This document shows, piece by piece, positions 53,751-62,968 of a DNA stretch of 64,000 nucleotides (position 1 is the stretch's first letter; every line of letters starts with the position of its first letter). The stretch is taken from the NCBI RefSeq assembly GCF_039566955.1, contig NZ_CP154796.1, positions 4,278,001-4,342,000 of the forward strand, in the 5' to 3' direction. The position numbers and the translations under genes are program-made. The stretch is from Micromonospora sp. DSM 45708. Its GTDB lineage: Bacteria > Actinomycetota > Actinomycetes > Mycobacteriales > Micromonosporaceae. Below the pieces are notes generated by a model that had not been told where the DNA came from, ran no database searches, and saw only the letters and a program-made list of their open reading frames with translations.

Positions 53751-54877
53751 GCCACCCCTGCCGCCGCCCGGCCCGGCCGGTCCACCGCCTCGGCCCACGT
53801 GTCCGGCCGCGCCGGATCGAACAGCTCGTTGGTCCAGAAGAGCGTCACCAGCTCCTCGCTGCCCACGTTGACGATGTTGTGCGCCCACATGGTGGGCATG
53901 TCGACGAACGCCGGTTCGCTCCCGTCGACGGCGAACCGGACCGTCCCGGTGCCGTCCACACGGCGAAGGTTGATCTGCGCCCGCCCCCGCAGCACCACGA
54001 ACCGTTCCACCTTGGCGAGATGGAAGTGCTGCCCCCGGATCACGCCGGGTCGGCTCGTCGAACTGAACGTCTGCCCGCCTCCACCGTGTGCCTTGACGGC
54101 CTCCACCAGGTCGCCCCGGGCGTCCCGGTGACGCGGCAGGGGCACCGGCCCCCGTTCCGGAAACCGGTGCGACCGGTAGGTGTTGAACAACCGGACGTCA
54201 TGGCGGTCCCGCAACGGCGGGATCTCGCCGCCCGCGTAGACGCCGGCGAACATCGCCAGGCGGTCGCGGAGCAGCGCGACCCGGGTACGCAGCGCGGGCA
54301 TGGCCGGGTCCCAGGGACCCTGAAGAGTGGTGCCGGTGAGGTGGGCCGCGGCGTCCAGCACGTGCACGAGGTCGAGTTCCCGGTCCTCCCGCACCTCCGG
54401 TTCGGCACCGTCGGCGAGCAGTCGGCAGAACGTCGCGACGACCGAGTTGTAGAACGGCCGCCCGTGCTCGCCGTAGAGGTTCGGCAGGCGCACGTCCACG
54501 AACTCGTGGTCGCCGCCGGCCGCTGTCGCGAGCAACTCCGCCGCGGCGGCCTTGGCGGACCCGTAGACGGTGCCGTTTCCCGCCTGCACCGAGTTCGCGT
54601 ACACCACCCGGCGCGGGGGTTCGCCGCACCGGCGGAGGCCCTCCGCCAGCGACCGGGCCGGCTCGACGTTGCCGGCCACGACGTCGTCGGCGTCCCCCCG
54701 GTTGACGCCGGCGAGGTGCAGCACCACGTCGGCGCCCTTGACGGCCGCCGCGACGGCCGCCGGGTCGACCAGGTCGGCACGGGTCACCGTCGCCGGACGC
54801 GGCCAGCCCAGCGCCCGGGCGAGGACGCGGACGTGCCACCCCAGAAAGCCGTCGGCACCGGTGATCGCCAGCCTCAC
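53747..54877 (-). CDS. CapF/FnlB-like bifunctional 3-epimerase/4-reductase
   Basis: A 376-residue fusion typical of CapF/FnlB/WbjC. The N-terminal SDR domain (1-~245; ITGADGFLGWHV, NSVQAGNGTVYGSAKAAAAE) reduces the 4-keto group. The C-terminal cupin (about 250-376; RPGVIRGQHFHLAKVERFVVLRGRAQI with His metal ligands) epimerises C3. The product is UDP-2-acetamido-2,6-dideoxy-L-talose (UDP-L-PneNAc). The GTG overlaps the stop of the CapE-like gene. Cys/His content and length are normal. Confidence 0.86.
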   Translation of the reverse strand: MRLAITGADGFLGWHVRVLARALGWPRPATVTRADLVDPAAVAAAVKGADVVLHLAGVNRGDADDVVAGNVEPARSLAEGLRRCGEPPRRVVYANSVQAGNGTVYGSAKAAAAELLATAAGGDHEFVDVRLPNLYGEHGRPFYNSVVATFCRLLADGAEPEVREDRELDLVHVLDAAAHLTGTTLQGPWDPAMPALRTRVALLRDRLAMFAGVYAGGEIPPLRDRHDVRLFNTYRSHRFPERGPVPLPRHRDARGDLVEAVKAHGGGGQTFSSTSRPGVIRGQHFHLAKVERFVVLRGRAQINLRRVDGTGTVRFAVDGSEPAFVDMPTMWAHNIVNVGSEELVTLFWTNELFDPARPDTWAEAVDRPGRAAAGVA

Positions 54878-55914
54878 GGCACGCTCAACAGGTCACGGGC
54901 GGCCAGCTCGGCGCGGATCTCGGGCAGCGTGGTCAACAGCGTGACGATCTCCGGGACCCCCAGCCGGGGCGCGTTGGTCGAGTTGAAGTCCTGCATGCCG
55001 GCGAGCCCGGGTTCGCCCTGCGAGACGTAGAGGGAGTAGTTGAGATCCCGGACGTCCACCGGCACCCGGAAGAAGTCGCCGAAGTCGTCGGCCTTCGCGA
55101 GTTCCTCCCGGGTGGCCAGCGTCTCGCTGAGCTTCTCACCGTGCCGCACGCCGATCAGATCCAGCTTCGGCGGCGCGTCGAAGAGTTGACACAGGGCGGC
55201 GGCGAGGTCCCCCACGGTGCAGGCCACGCCTTTGCGGATGAAGATGTCGCCGGGCCGGGCGTGGGTGAAGGCGTGCTCGACCAGCGAGACGGAGTCGTCG
55301 AGCGACATGAGGAACCGGGTCATGGTCGGATCGGTCACCGTCGGCGCGCGCCCGGCCTTGAGTTGACTGACGAACAGCGGGATGACCGAGCCCCGTGAGT
55401 ACATGACGTTGCCGTAGCGCACACACGAGACGGTGGTCCGGCTCCGGGGGTTGTTGCGAGCGTGGGCCTGCGCCACCTTTTCCATCAGCGCCTTGCTCAT
55501 GCCCATGGCGTTGACGGGGTAGACCGCCTTGTCGGTGCTGAGCAGCACGACCGATCCGACGCCGTTGCGGTCGGCGGCAGCCACCACGTTGTGGCTGCCG
55601 AGCACGTTGGTGCGGATCGCCTCCAGCGGGAAGAACTCGCACGACGGCACCTGCTTGAGCGCCGCCGCGTGGAAGACGAAGTCGACGTCGCGACTGGCCT
55701 CCAGCACCGCGTCGTAGTCGCGGACGTCGCCCACGTGGTAGCGGACCCGCGGGTCACCGATGCAACTGCGCATGGCGTCCTGTTTGGCCTCGTCCCGGCT
55801 GAACACCCGGACCTCGCCGACGTCGAGCTCCAGGAGCCGATGGAGCATCTTCTGGCCGAAGGAGCCGGTGCCGCCCGTGATGAGCACCCGCCGCCCGACA
55901 GGTACAAGAGTCAT
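54874..55914 (-). CDS. CapE/FnlA-like UDP-GlcNAc 4,6-dehydratase (5-epimerase)
   Basis: A 346-residue extended SDR of the FlaA1/PseB/CapE branch. The NAD motif is ITGGTGSFGQK, with VFSRDEAKQDAMR. The catalytic site is STDKAVYPVNAMGMSKALMEK: Met replaces Tyr of YxxxK, as is normal in this branch. RYGNVMYSRGSVIPLF and LIGVRHGEKLSETL complete the match. It converts UDP-GlcNAc to the 4-keto-6-deoxy-L sugar that CapF then processes. Cytosolic. A GGAG-type ribosome site precedes the ATG. Confidence 0.88.
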   Translation of the reverse strand: MTLVPVGRRVLITGGTGSFGQKMLHRLLELDVGEVRVFSRDEAKQDAMRSCIGDPRVRYHVGDVRDYDAVLEASRDVDFVFHAAALKQVPSCEFFPLEAIRTNVLGSHNVVAAADRNGVGSVVLLSTDKAVYPVNAMGMSKALMEKVAQAHARNNPRSRTTVSCVRYGNVMYSRGSVIPLFVSQLKAGRAPTVTDPTMTRFLMSLDDSVSLVEHAFTHARPGDIFIRKGVACTVGDLAAALCQLFDAPPKLDLIGVRHGEKLSETLATREELAKADDFGDFFRVPVDVRDLNYSLYVSQGEPGLAGMQDFNSTNAPRLGVPEIVTLLTTLPEIRAELAARDLLSVP

Positions 55915-56087
55915 CGTTTCCCCCGCTCCTCACCGGTGACGTACGACAGGTGAGGGCCTCGTCGGTTGACTGCCGTCTGCGTCATTCCGGACTTCTCCGT
56001 CGAATTCTCACTAGTCAACGACTCACCGGACCACGCGTCACGCCGACCGGGCGCCCCAGCCGGGAATCAGCCGACCCGCACAGGTCG

Positions 56088-57032
56088 TCAACACCGGACG
56101 GAGACCCGGTCCGACATCCAGTCCACGGTGGACTCCAGCCCGGCTCGAAGCGGATGCCGGCCGACGGTCGGGAACAGCTCGCGCAGCCGGGACGCGTCGG
56201 CCTGCGAGTCGCGGACGTCCCCGGCGCGCGGCGGCTCGTGGACGACGGACAGCCCACGGCCCACCACGGACTCCAACTCGGCGATCAGCTCCAGCAGCGA
56301 GACGCGCGCCCCGAAGGCCAGGTTGACGACGTCCGGTGACGACACCCGACGCATCACCGCGTCCACGATCACCGCCGTCACGCTCCCCACGTAGGTGAAG
56401 TCGCGGGTCTGTCCGCCGTCGCCGTGCACCCGCAGCGGCTCCCCGCTCAGGGCCGCCGAGACGAACCTGGGCACCACCGCCGCGTAGGCGTGGTTCGCCG
56501 CCTGACGGGGGCCGAAGACGTTGAAGAAGCGGAACGCCAGGACCGCGACGTCGTAGCAGGCCGCGTACGCGAGTGCGTACGCCTCGGTGGCCAGCTTCGA
56601 CACCGCGTACGGGCTCACCGGCATGGGTCGCAGCTCCTCTCGGCGCGGCAGCACCGGGTTCGCTCCGTAGACCGACGACGACGAGGCCACGACCACGTGC
56701 GGGACCCGATGCCGCCGGACGGCCTCCAGGACCATCAGCGTGCCGGTGGCGTTCGCGTGGTGGCTGCCCATCGGCCGGTCGATCGAACGCGGCACGGACC
56801 CGAGCGCGCCGAGATGCACCACGCTGGCGGCGCCGGCGACGGCCTCGTCCAGCACGTCCGCGTCGAGGACGCTCCCCCGCACCAGTCGGACCGGTTGGTC
56901 GAGCAGATTTTCCACGTACCCGGTGGAGAGGTCGTCCACCGCGACGATCTCGCCGGTCCGGGGATGTGCCGCCAACGCCCGTACCAGATTGGAACCGATG
57001 AACCCGGCTCCCCCGGTCACCACGACCTTCAC
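56088..57032 (-). CDS. UDP-hexose/HexNAc 4-epimerase-like SDR
   Basis: A 314-residue extended SDR with VTGGAGFIGSNLVRALAAH, VAVDDLSTG, the Ser of ASSSSVYG, and the catalytic YAVSK in SPYAVSKLATEAYA. NVFGPRQ and DFTYVGSVTAVI are typical of WbpP/GalE-type 4-epimerases, which interconvert gluco and galacto nucleotide sugars. It likely supplies another sugar for the repeat unit. Separated from the CapE-like gene by 173 nt, within which no ORF is seen. Confidence 0.85.
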   Translation of the reverse strand: MKVVVTGGAGFIGSNLVRALAAHPRTGEIVAVDDLSTGYVENLLDQPVRLVRGSVLDADVLDEAVAGAASVVHLGALGSVPRSIDRPMGSHHANATGTLMVLEAVRRHRVPHVVVASSSSVYGANPVLPRREELRPMPVSPYAVSKLATEAYALAYAACYDVAVLAFRFFNVFGPRQAANHAYAAVVPRFVSAALSGEPLRVHGDGGQTRDFTYVGSVTAVIVDAVMRRVSSPDVVNLAFGARVSLLELIAELESVVGRGLSVVHEPPRAGDVRDSQADASRLRELFPTVGRHPLRAGLESTVDWMSDRVSVRC

Positions 57033-57128
57033 GCTGATCTCCGTTCCCCCGCCTCACAACGGCATCCGGCGCGCCGCTCCCACGAGGTCAACGAGTCACC
57101 CGGGGGTGCGGTGCGCGGCCGGCCCGGC

Positions 57129-58706
57129 TCACACGGCCAGCCGACGCGGGACGGCGGCGTGCGGCGGGCCCGGTTCCGGCACGGTGTCGCTCCTGCGCAC
57201 CGACATGGACAGCAACAGCACGAGCCCGATCGGCCCCAGGCGTTGCAGCAGGAGATAGGTGATGTTGTCACAGTCGCTGCTCAGCCAGAGCATGGTGGCG
57301 ATGCCCAACGGTGGCGCCAGCAGCGCCGCCGGCAGACGATCACCCCGCAGCCCGCGCAGGTGCAGCCGGCGGACCCCCCGCACGGCGAACGCGAACGGGA
57401 TGAACACCAGCGGCACCGCGGGCGGACCGAAGTTCAGAATGGCCTCACCGGGCAGGCCGTAGACGTTGGACGCCCACTGCCGGTCCTCGAACGAGTACAC
57501 CCCCTGGCCCTGGAGCAGCTCGGTCCCGTAGTACATCTTCGGCAACGGCCGGTCCGGCACGATCCAGTCGGGCACCGGCAACAGCAGACCGGCCGCGTAC
57601 GTCCCGCCCCACGCCAGCTCGCCCACCCCCTCCAGCCGGCGTTCCAGCAGGATGGCCTGCACGTCCGCCCGACCGAAGTCGCCGAGCAACATCGCCGGCG
57701 CGTCGCGCCCGGTCTCCTGGGACATCTCCGCGACGGACTTCTTGCCCTTGAAGATGTCGAGCACCTGCGGGCCGGCGTTCTTGTACATCCCGTAGACGAA
57801 CATGAAGATCACGAAGACCACCGCCGCGCAGGCCATGACGCGTCGGGAGATCCGCTGGACGAGGAAGTGCACAAGCATCAGGCCCATCACCACCGGCCAC
57901 AGCGTGTTGCTCCGACTGCCCCGCAGCCCGCCCACGAAGAACTGGACGAGCGCCAGCGCGAGCAGCAGCGCCACGATCAGGCCGGGTCGGCCGACGAGTT
58001 CCCGCCTCCACCGGACCACCACCAGCGTGAAGATCATAGAGGGGAACGACTCGCCGACGGTCAACAGTCCGTTGTGCCCGAGCAGCAGGTCGCGATTGAC
58101 CGTCATGGTGTCGACGAAGCCGGACAGGCCCCCGAACTTGGCCAGCTCGGCGATGAACGCGCCCACCCCCACCAGGGCCATGAGCACACCGAACCGGTAG
58201 AAGCGCCGTTCGTCGAAACGGACCCGCCAGAGCTCGCCGGCCGGGCCGCGCGCCACCCGGCGGCGGGCCCGCCGGCTGCTCGTCAACCAGCGGTACGCGA
58301 CGAGGCCGACCAGGTTGAGTGTCGCCATAAGGCCGAAGGCGTGTCGCCAGTCGTCCGGCGCGATGACGCGCTTGGGCCACCAGTCGAACATCACGTGCAG
58401 CAGGGGGGCGAGGTAGAACAGGTGGACGCCGATCAGGCCGATCAACGCCTGCGGGTCGAAGAGGTCCAGCCGCCGACGCAGCCAGTCCACGACGTCGATC
58501 CCGAGGATCGCTCCGCACATGGCGGCGGGAATGACGAACCAGTGCATCAGCCGCGGGTCGAGCAGCACGAGGCAGATGGTGGTCACGAGCACCACCGAGA
58601 ATGACAGGGCCCAACTCACCGCGTCGTCCTGCACGGGGTCCGTACGAACGCTCCGCGCGGTTTCCCGACGGCCCGCGAGGACCGCACTCTCACCGGCGAC
58701 AGACAT
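57129..58706 (-). CDS. O-antigen/exopolysaccharide polymerase-like membrane protein (Wzy)
   Basis: A 525-residue protein with about twelve hydrophobic helices and a large loop between (about residues 290-400, with KGKKSVAEMSQETGRDAPAMLLGDFGR). The SNTLWPVVMGLMLVHFLV and TVNRDLLLGHNGLLTVGESFPSMIFTLVVVRWRRE segments and topology fit the oligosaccharide-repeat polymerase (Wzy) group. It would polymerise lipid-linked units outside the membrane. ATG 58706 has AGGGG upstream; an upstream ATG at 58787 lacks a ribosome site. Confidence 0.8.
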   Translation of the reverse strand: MSVAGESAVLAGRRETARSVRTDPVQDDAVSWALSFSVVLVTTICLVLLDPRLMHWFVIPAAMCGAILGIDVVDWLRRRLDLFDPQALIGLIGVHLFYLAPLLHVMFDWWPKRVIAPDDWRHAFGLMATLNLVGLVAYRWLTSSRRARRRVARGPAGELWRVRFDERRFYRFGVLMALVGVGAFIAELAKFGGLSGFVDTMTVNRDLLLGHNGLLTVGESFPSMIFTLVVVRWRRELVGRPGLIVALLLALALVQFFVGGLRGSRSNTLWPVVMGLMLVHFLVQRISRRVMACAAVVFVIFMFVYGMYKNAGPQVLDIFKGKKSVAEMSQETGRDAPAMLLGDFGRADVQAILLERRLEGVGELAWGGTYAAGLLLPVPDWIVPDRPLPKMYYGTELLQGQGVYSFEDRQWASNVYGLPGEAILNFGPPAVPLVFIPFAFAVRGVRRLHLRGLRGDRLPAALLAPPLGIATMLWLSSDCDNITYLLLQRLGPIGLVLLLSMSVRRSDTVPEPGPPHAAVPRRLAV

Positions 58707-58831
58707 GAAAGAATCCCCTGAATTATCGGCGGTGCCGGCGTCACCCGTCGTCCGCGAAACGGCTGTCTGGTGTCGAGCGGACGGCATGACGTCGAATTCA
58801 GGTGCTGGCCCGCCTGGACGATCAGTTCACT

Positions 58832-59980
58832 TTAGATGCCCCACAGTGCCCGCCATTGCGGTATCGCCGTTTCCAACAGGAACGGAGAATCGCGCAGCAC
58901 CCGCCCCATCCGCGCCCGGGTGGCCGCGTCCGAGGCCGCCGCGTCCAACGCGCGTTCGGCCCACCGACGGGTGCCGGCGGCCAGCGGCACCGTCTCCACG
59001 CCGAGGAGCCGGTCGGCCGCCTCGCGCAGGCTCGGCAGGTCGCTGCCGAGCACCGGCACCCCGGCGGCCAGGGCCTCCAGCAGCGCTCCCGGCAGGCCTT
59101 CCCGCAGCGACGGCAGCAGCAGCACGTCCGCGGCGGCCAGGATCGAACCGACCTCGTCCAGTTCACCGGCGAAGACGATCGTCGGGTCGCCCGCCACGCC
59201 GGGATGCACCGCGGTGATGTCGGCGACCCCACCGGGTCCGGCCACGAGCAGCCGGGCGTCCGGTCGCATCCGACGGACCTCCCGGTGGACGTCGACCAGG
59301 AACGGACGGTTCTTCTCCGGAGCGGCACGACCGAGATACCCGAGCACCGGAACGTCGTCGGGAAGGCCCCAGTGGCGGCGGGCCGACACGCGGTCCCAGC
59401 CGGCGACCCGGGCCACGTCGACGGCGTGCGGCAGCACCCGGTAGCGCGGATCGTGGCCGGGCGGGTCGGCGAACCGCAGCGCCGCCGCACTGACGCCGAC
59501 CACCTCCGTCGCCACCGACCTGATCAGGCGACGGAGGGTGCGGCGTAACAGCCGGTGCCGCCACGAATCCGGCCGGTTGTCCGCCTCGCTGGTGAGCCGG
59601 ACCACCCGGCGCCGCACACCCAGTGTGCGGGCCACCAGGAGCACCAGCCCGCTGATCAGCTCGACGTGCGAGACCACCACGTCCGGGTCGAGCGCACGCA
59701 GGGTGCGCCACAGCCGCGGCGCGAACGTCCGGACCGGGTGCAGCGGGCACTGCACCACCTCCGCCCCGGCCGCGCGGAACCGGGAGGCGAGGCTCCCTTC
59801 CCGGCCGCCGACCGTCACGAAGACGTGGCGCACCTCGCTCGGCGGCACCGCGCGGCACAGGTCCAGACAGGCCGTTTCCGCCCCACCGCGGTCGAGCGTG
59901 CCGATGACGTTCGCCACCAGGGGCGACCGTCGCCGGTCCGGTCGGGTCGGCGCGCGCAGGCTGGCCGTACGAGCGGTCAT
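58832..59980 (-). CDS. GT4-family glycosyltransferase
   Basis: A 382-residue GT-B enzyme. VANVIGTLDRGGAETACLDLCRAV is the family's N-terminal nucleotide fold with the GGAE motif. The donor site is GYLGRAAPEKNRPFLVDV and LLPSLREGLPGALLEALAAGVPVLGSD (the E-x7-E motif). It is the first gene of the leftward polysaccharide operon, 125 nt upstream of the polymerase gene. Donor and acceptor unknown. Confidence 0.88.
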   Translation of the reverse strand: MTARTASLRAPTRPDRRRSPLVANVIGTLDRGGAETACLDLCRAVPPSEVRHVFVTVGGREGSLASRFRAAGAEVVQCPLHPVRTFAPRLWRTLRALDPDVVVSHVELISGLVLLVARTLGVRRRVVRLTSEADNRPDSWRHRLLRRTLRRLIRSVATEVVGVSAAALRFADPPGHDPRYRVLPHAVDVARVAGWDRVSARRHWGLPDDVPVLGYLGRAAPEKNRPFLVDVHREVRRMRPDARLLVAGPGGVADITAVHPGVAGDPTIVFAGELDEVGSILAAADVLLLPSLREGLPGALLEALAAGVPVLGSDLPSLREAADRLLGVETVPLAAGTRRWAERALDAAASDAATRARMGRVLRDSPFLLETAIPQWRALWGI

Positions 59981-60351
59981 CGGGTGGGTGTCCCTGTCGG
60001 TGTGTGGTGATGGAGAAGATCCCTCTTCACGGCCGCGACCGGGTCCGCGACCCGGGCCCGGGACCGGCGTGCCAGCAGGGACAACGAGCCGCCCTCGGAC
60101 AGGTCACGGATCGGGGTCGTCCCCCGGCCCTGCGGCGCGGGTGCGCGGCGGTGCGGGCGCGGCCGGCGCAATTCTGGTACAACGCTTGTCCGGGCCGGTT
60201 CACGCCACGTCGGCGAGCATCCGAAGAGATGAAATCAATTCCGGCAGTAAATGCGCGTGGCGGCGGCCGGCCGTGATGACAATGACGATTCCGGATCGCG
60301 TCCGGAAATGGTGCGCGATGATGGGTCTGGTCCGACCGAACGGAGACGACG
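59981..60351. other. 371-nt divergent region in the polysaccharide cluster
   Basis: Separates the leftward and rightward polysaccharide operons, so it should carry both promoters. A perfect 7-bp inverted repeat TTCCGGA/TCCGGAA (60289-60295, 60301-60307) lies 45-63 nt before the rightward GT start and may be an operator. The middle is GC-rich with no coding character. Confidence 0.5.
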
Positions 60352-61557
60352 ATGCGCGTGGTGGTGGCGGTGGAAAGTCGCTACGACCGGACCCCGGACG
60401 GCGCGATGTGGACGGTGACCGATCCCGCTCATCACTACTTCACGCGCTATCTGGGGGTGTTCGACGACGTTCGGGTGCTGGCCCGGGTCCGGGACGTCCC
60501 GGCCGTGCCGGCGGGCGCCCACCGGGTCGACGGGCCCGGGGTGCGGGTGTGGCCGGTGCCGCACTACCTGGGGCCGGCGCAGTACCTGCGGCAGCGGGCC
60601 GGCATCGGTCGAGCGGTGGAGAACGCGGCGGGCCCCCGGGACGCGGTGATCCTCCAGGCGCCCACGCCGGTCGGTTACCTCCTGGCCGCCACCCGCGTAC
60701 GGAACGGGCATCCGTACGGCGTCCAGGTGTGCGCCGACCCGTACGACATCTTCGCCCCCGGGGCGGTGCAGCATCCGCTGCGACCGGCGCTGCGCCGGTG
60801 GGCCACCGCGACGCTCCGGCGCCGCTGCCAGGGCGCCGCGGCCGTCGCCTACGTCACCGAGCACGCGTTGCAGCAGCGCTACCCGGCACCGGCCGCGACG
60901 CCCACGTTCCACTTCTCCAACGTGGACCTGCCGCCGGAGGCGTACCGACCACACCCGGCCCCACCGCGCGCCGCCCCGCACCGACTGGTCTCCCTCGGAT
61001 CCCTGGAGCAGCGCTACAAGGGCATCGACACCCTGTTGCACGCCATCGCCCGGGCCGACCACGGGCTCCCCGACCGACGCCTGCACCTGACCCACATCGG
61101 CGACGGCCGCCAACGCCCCCACCTGCGGCACCTCGCCGAGCGGCTCGGCATCGCCGAGCAGGTCACGTTCGCCGGCGTCCTGCCCGCCGGCGAGGCCATC
61201 CGCCGTCGCCTGCACGCCGCGGACCTGTTCGTCATGCCCTCCCGCACCGAAGGTCTCCCCAAGGCCCTCATCGAAGCCATGGCCTGCGGCCTGCCCGCCG
61301 TCGGCACCACCGTCGGCGGCATTCCCGAACTCCTGCCCCCCGGGCATCTCGTCCCGCCGGACGACCCCGACGCGCTCGCCCACGCCATCGCCACGCTTCT
61401 CACCGACCGCCACCGCCTCGCCACCGCGGCCGTCACCAACCTGGCGCGCGCCCACGACTACTCCGCCGCCGCACTCACCGCCCGCCGCCACGCCTTCTAC
61501 CACACCGTCCAGGACGCGACCCGCGGCCGGACGTCGGCCGGGACACTCACCCGATGA
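60352..61557 (+). CDS. GT4-family glycosyltransferase
   Basis: A 401-residue GT-B enzyme. The N-terminal half (VVVAVESRYDRTPDGAMWT, LQAPTPVGYLLAATRVRNGHPYGVQVCADPYDIF) is divergent; the C-terminal donor domain is clear: LVSLGSLEQRYKGIDTLLHAI, EQVTFAGVLPAGEAI, FVMPSRTEGLPKALIEAMACGLPAVGTTVGGIPELL. The start is supported by CGGAG 7 nt upstream. Its stop overlaps the ATG of the flippase gene. The first N-terminal motif suggests an acceptor site unlike the other GT4s here. Confidence 0.87.
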   Translation: MRVVVAVESRYDRTPDGAMWTVTDPAHHYFTRYLGVFDDVRVLARVRDVPAVPAGAHRVDGPGVRVWPVPHYLGPAQYLRQRAGIGRAVENAAGPRDAVILQAPTPVGYLLAATRVRNGHPYGVQVCADPYDIFAPGAVQHPLRPALRRWATATLRRRCQGAAAVAYVTEHALQQRYPAPAATPTFHFSNVDLPPEAYRPHPAPPRAAPHRLVSLGSLEQRYKGIDTLLHAIARADHGLPDRRLHLTHIGDGRQRPHLRHLAERLGIAEQVTFAGVLPAGEAIRRRLHAADLFVMPSRTEGLPKALIEAMACGLPAVGTTVGGIPELLPPGHLVPPDDPDALAHAIATLLTDRHRLATAAVTNLARAHDYSAAALTARRHAFYHTVQDATRGRTSAGTLTR

Positions 61558-62960
61558 CGCTGCGCACCCGGCCCGACACGCCCGCGGAGGGGACGGCCGC
61601 AACTCCGGACCGCCCGATGGCGCGACTGCGTGCCGTCCTGCGTCGGGGCCACGGCAGCGGGTACCGGGCGACCGTCGTGAGCCTCACCGGTTCCAGCCTG
61701 GTCAGAACCGCCAGCTTCGCGCTCACCGGCGTGTTGGCGAGCCGGCTGCTCGGGCCCCACGACCGGGGCCTGATGGTGCTCGGCACCACGACCGCCAGCC
61801 TGGCCGGGTTGCTCGGCGGCCTGGGCACCGGCTCCGCGCTGCGGGCCCGGCTGCCGGCCACGCCCACGGGATGGCCCCGGCGGCGGCTCCTGTCCTCGTA
61901 CAGCTGGTGCTCGCTGGCGGCCACCGCGCTGTCCGCGCTGATCGCGGTCCTGGCGTCACTGGCGTGCGCGCTCCTCATCGACCGGAACCTGGCCGCACCC
62001 TCGTTCCTCGTCGCCCTCGTCGTGGTGACCGTCGCCTACACGGCGATGACCCAGTTCCCGGACGTGTGGTACGCCGTCGGGGAGTTCCACGCCGGCAGTG
62101 GTTGGGCGGCGGGGATGGCGACCGGCGGACTGGCCACCATGCTGGCCGCCGCCGCGGTGGACCGCCGGGCCTGGGTGCTGCTGCTCGCGCAGGGGGCCGG
62201 CATGTCGCTGGTCGCCCTCGCGCAGACGGTGTGGCTCCGGCGGGCCGGCCTGCTGCCGTGGCTCCGGCCCGGCCGGGCCGAGCTGGCCACGCTCGTCCGC
62301 TCCGGTGTCCGCGCGCTCGCCCTGACCCTGGGTCTGACGCTCGCCCTGCGCACCGACCGGTACATCCTGGGCGCGTTCGCCGGCGTGCAGACGGTCGGCG
62401 TCTACTCGGTCGCGGTCACCCTCAGCGAGACGCCACGGCTCATCCCCGCCTCGCTCGGGCAGATCGTCTACCGGGAGGTGGCCCTCGGCGACGGCCTGCA
62501 CCAGGCCGGCCGGGTGCGCCGGCTGGCGCTCCTCTGTTCGGTCGTCAGCGGCGGCCTGTTGGCGGCGGCCGGCTGGCTGCTGGTCGTGCCGGTCTTCGGG
62601 GCGGAGTTCGCCGACGCACGTGAGCTGCTGCTGATCCTGATCATCGCGGAGGTCTGCCTGGCCCCGTTCGAGGTGGCCAACCGGGGCCTGCTCGGCGGCG
62701 GCTGGATGAACCACGCCGGCCTGCTCGGCGCCGGGGGCAGCGCCCTGGCCGTCGTCCTCTACGTCGTGGCCATTCCGCAGTGGGGCGCGGCGGGGGCGGC
62801 GGGGGCCAGCGTGCTGCTGTACGCGGTCCTCTCCGCGACCTCGTGGTCGCTGTTCCGCCGACGGCTGGCCAGCCGTCGGGCGGCGACGGAGGCGGGGGGC
62901 GGGACCGGTCGTCACCGCCCGGAGCGGGTGGGTGGCGCCGCGCGCGCCACCCACCCCTGA
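61554..62960 (+). CDS. Polysaccharide flippase (Wzx / MOP superfamily)
   Basis: A 468-residue membrane protein with about twelve to fourteen helices, beginning with SLTGSSLVRTASFALTGVLASRLLGPHDRGLMVL, the usual start of lipopolysaccharide flippases. RTDRYILGAFAGVQTVGVYSVAVTLSE is the conserved mid segment. It would translocate the lipid-linked repeat. The ATG overlaps the stop of the GT gene (ATGA). It converges on the FkbM gene, 8 nt away. Confidence 0.87.
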   Translation: MTLRTRPDTPAEGTAATPDRPMARLRAVLRRGHGSGYRATVVSLTGSSLVRTASFALTGVLASRLLGPHDRGLMVLGTTTASLAGLLGGLGTGSALRARLPATPTGWPRRRLLSSYSWCSLAATALSALIAVLASLACALLIDRNLAAPSFLVALVVVTVAYTAMTQFPDVWYAVGEFHAGSGWAAGMATGGLATMLAAAAVDRRAWVLLLAQGAGMSLVALAQTVWLRRAGLLPWLRPGRAELATLVRSGVRALALTLGLTLALRTDRYILGAFAGVQTVGVYSVAVTLSETPRLIPASLGQIVYREVALGDGLHQAGRVRRLALLCSVVSGGLLAAAGWLLVVPVFGAEFADARELLLILIIAEVCLAPFEVANRGLLGGGWMNHAGLLGAGGSALAVVLYVVAIPQWGAAGAAGASVLLYAVLSATSWSLFRRRLASRRAATEAGGGTGRHRPERVGGAARATHP

Positions 62961-62968
62961 CCGTGCCC

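Noticed and set aside
55964..56019. GTTGACT/AGTCAAC pair upstream of the CapE-like gene
   Set aside because: Only 7-bp arms about 40 nt apart; chance occurrence is likely.
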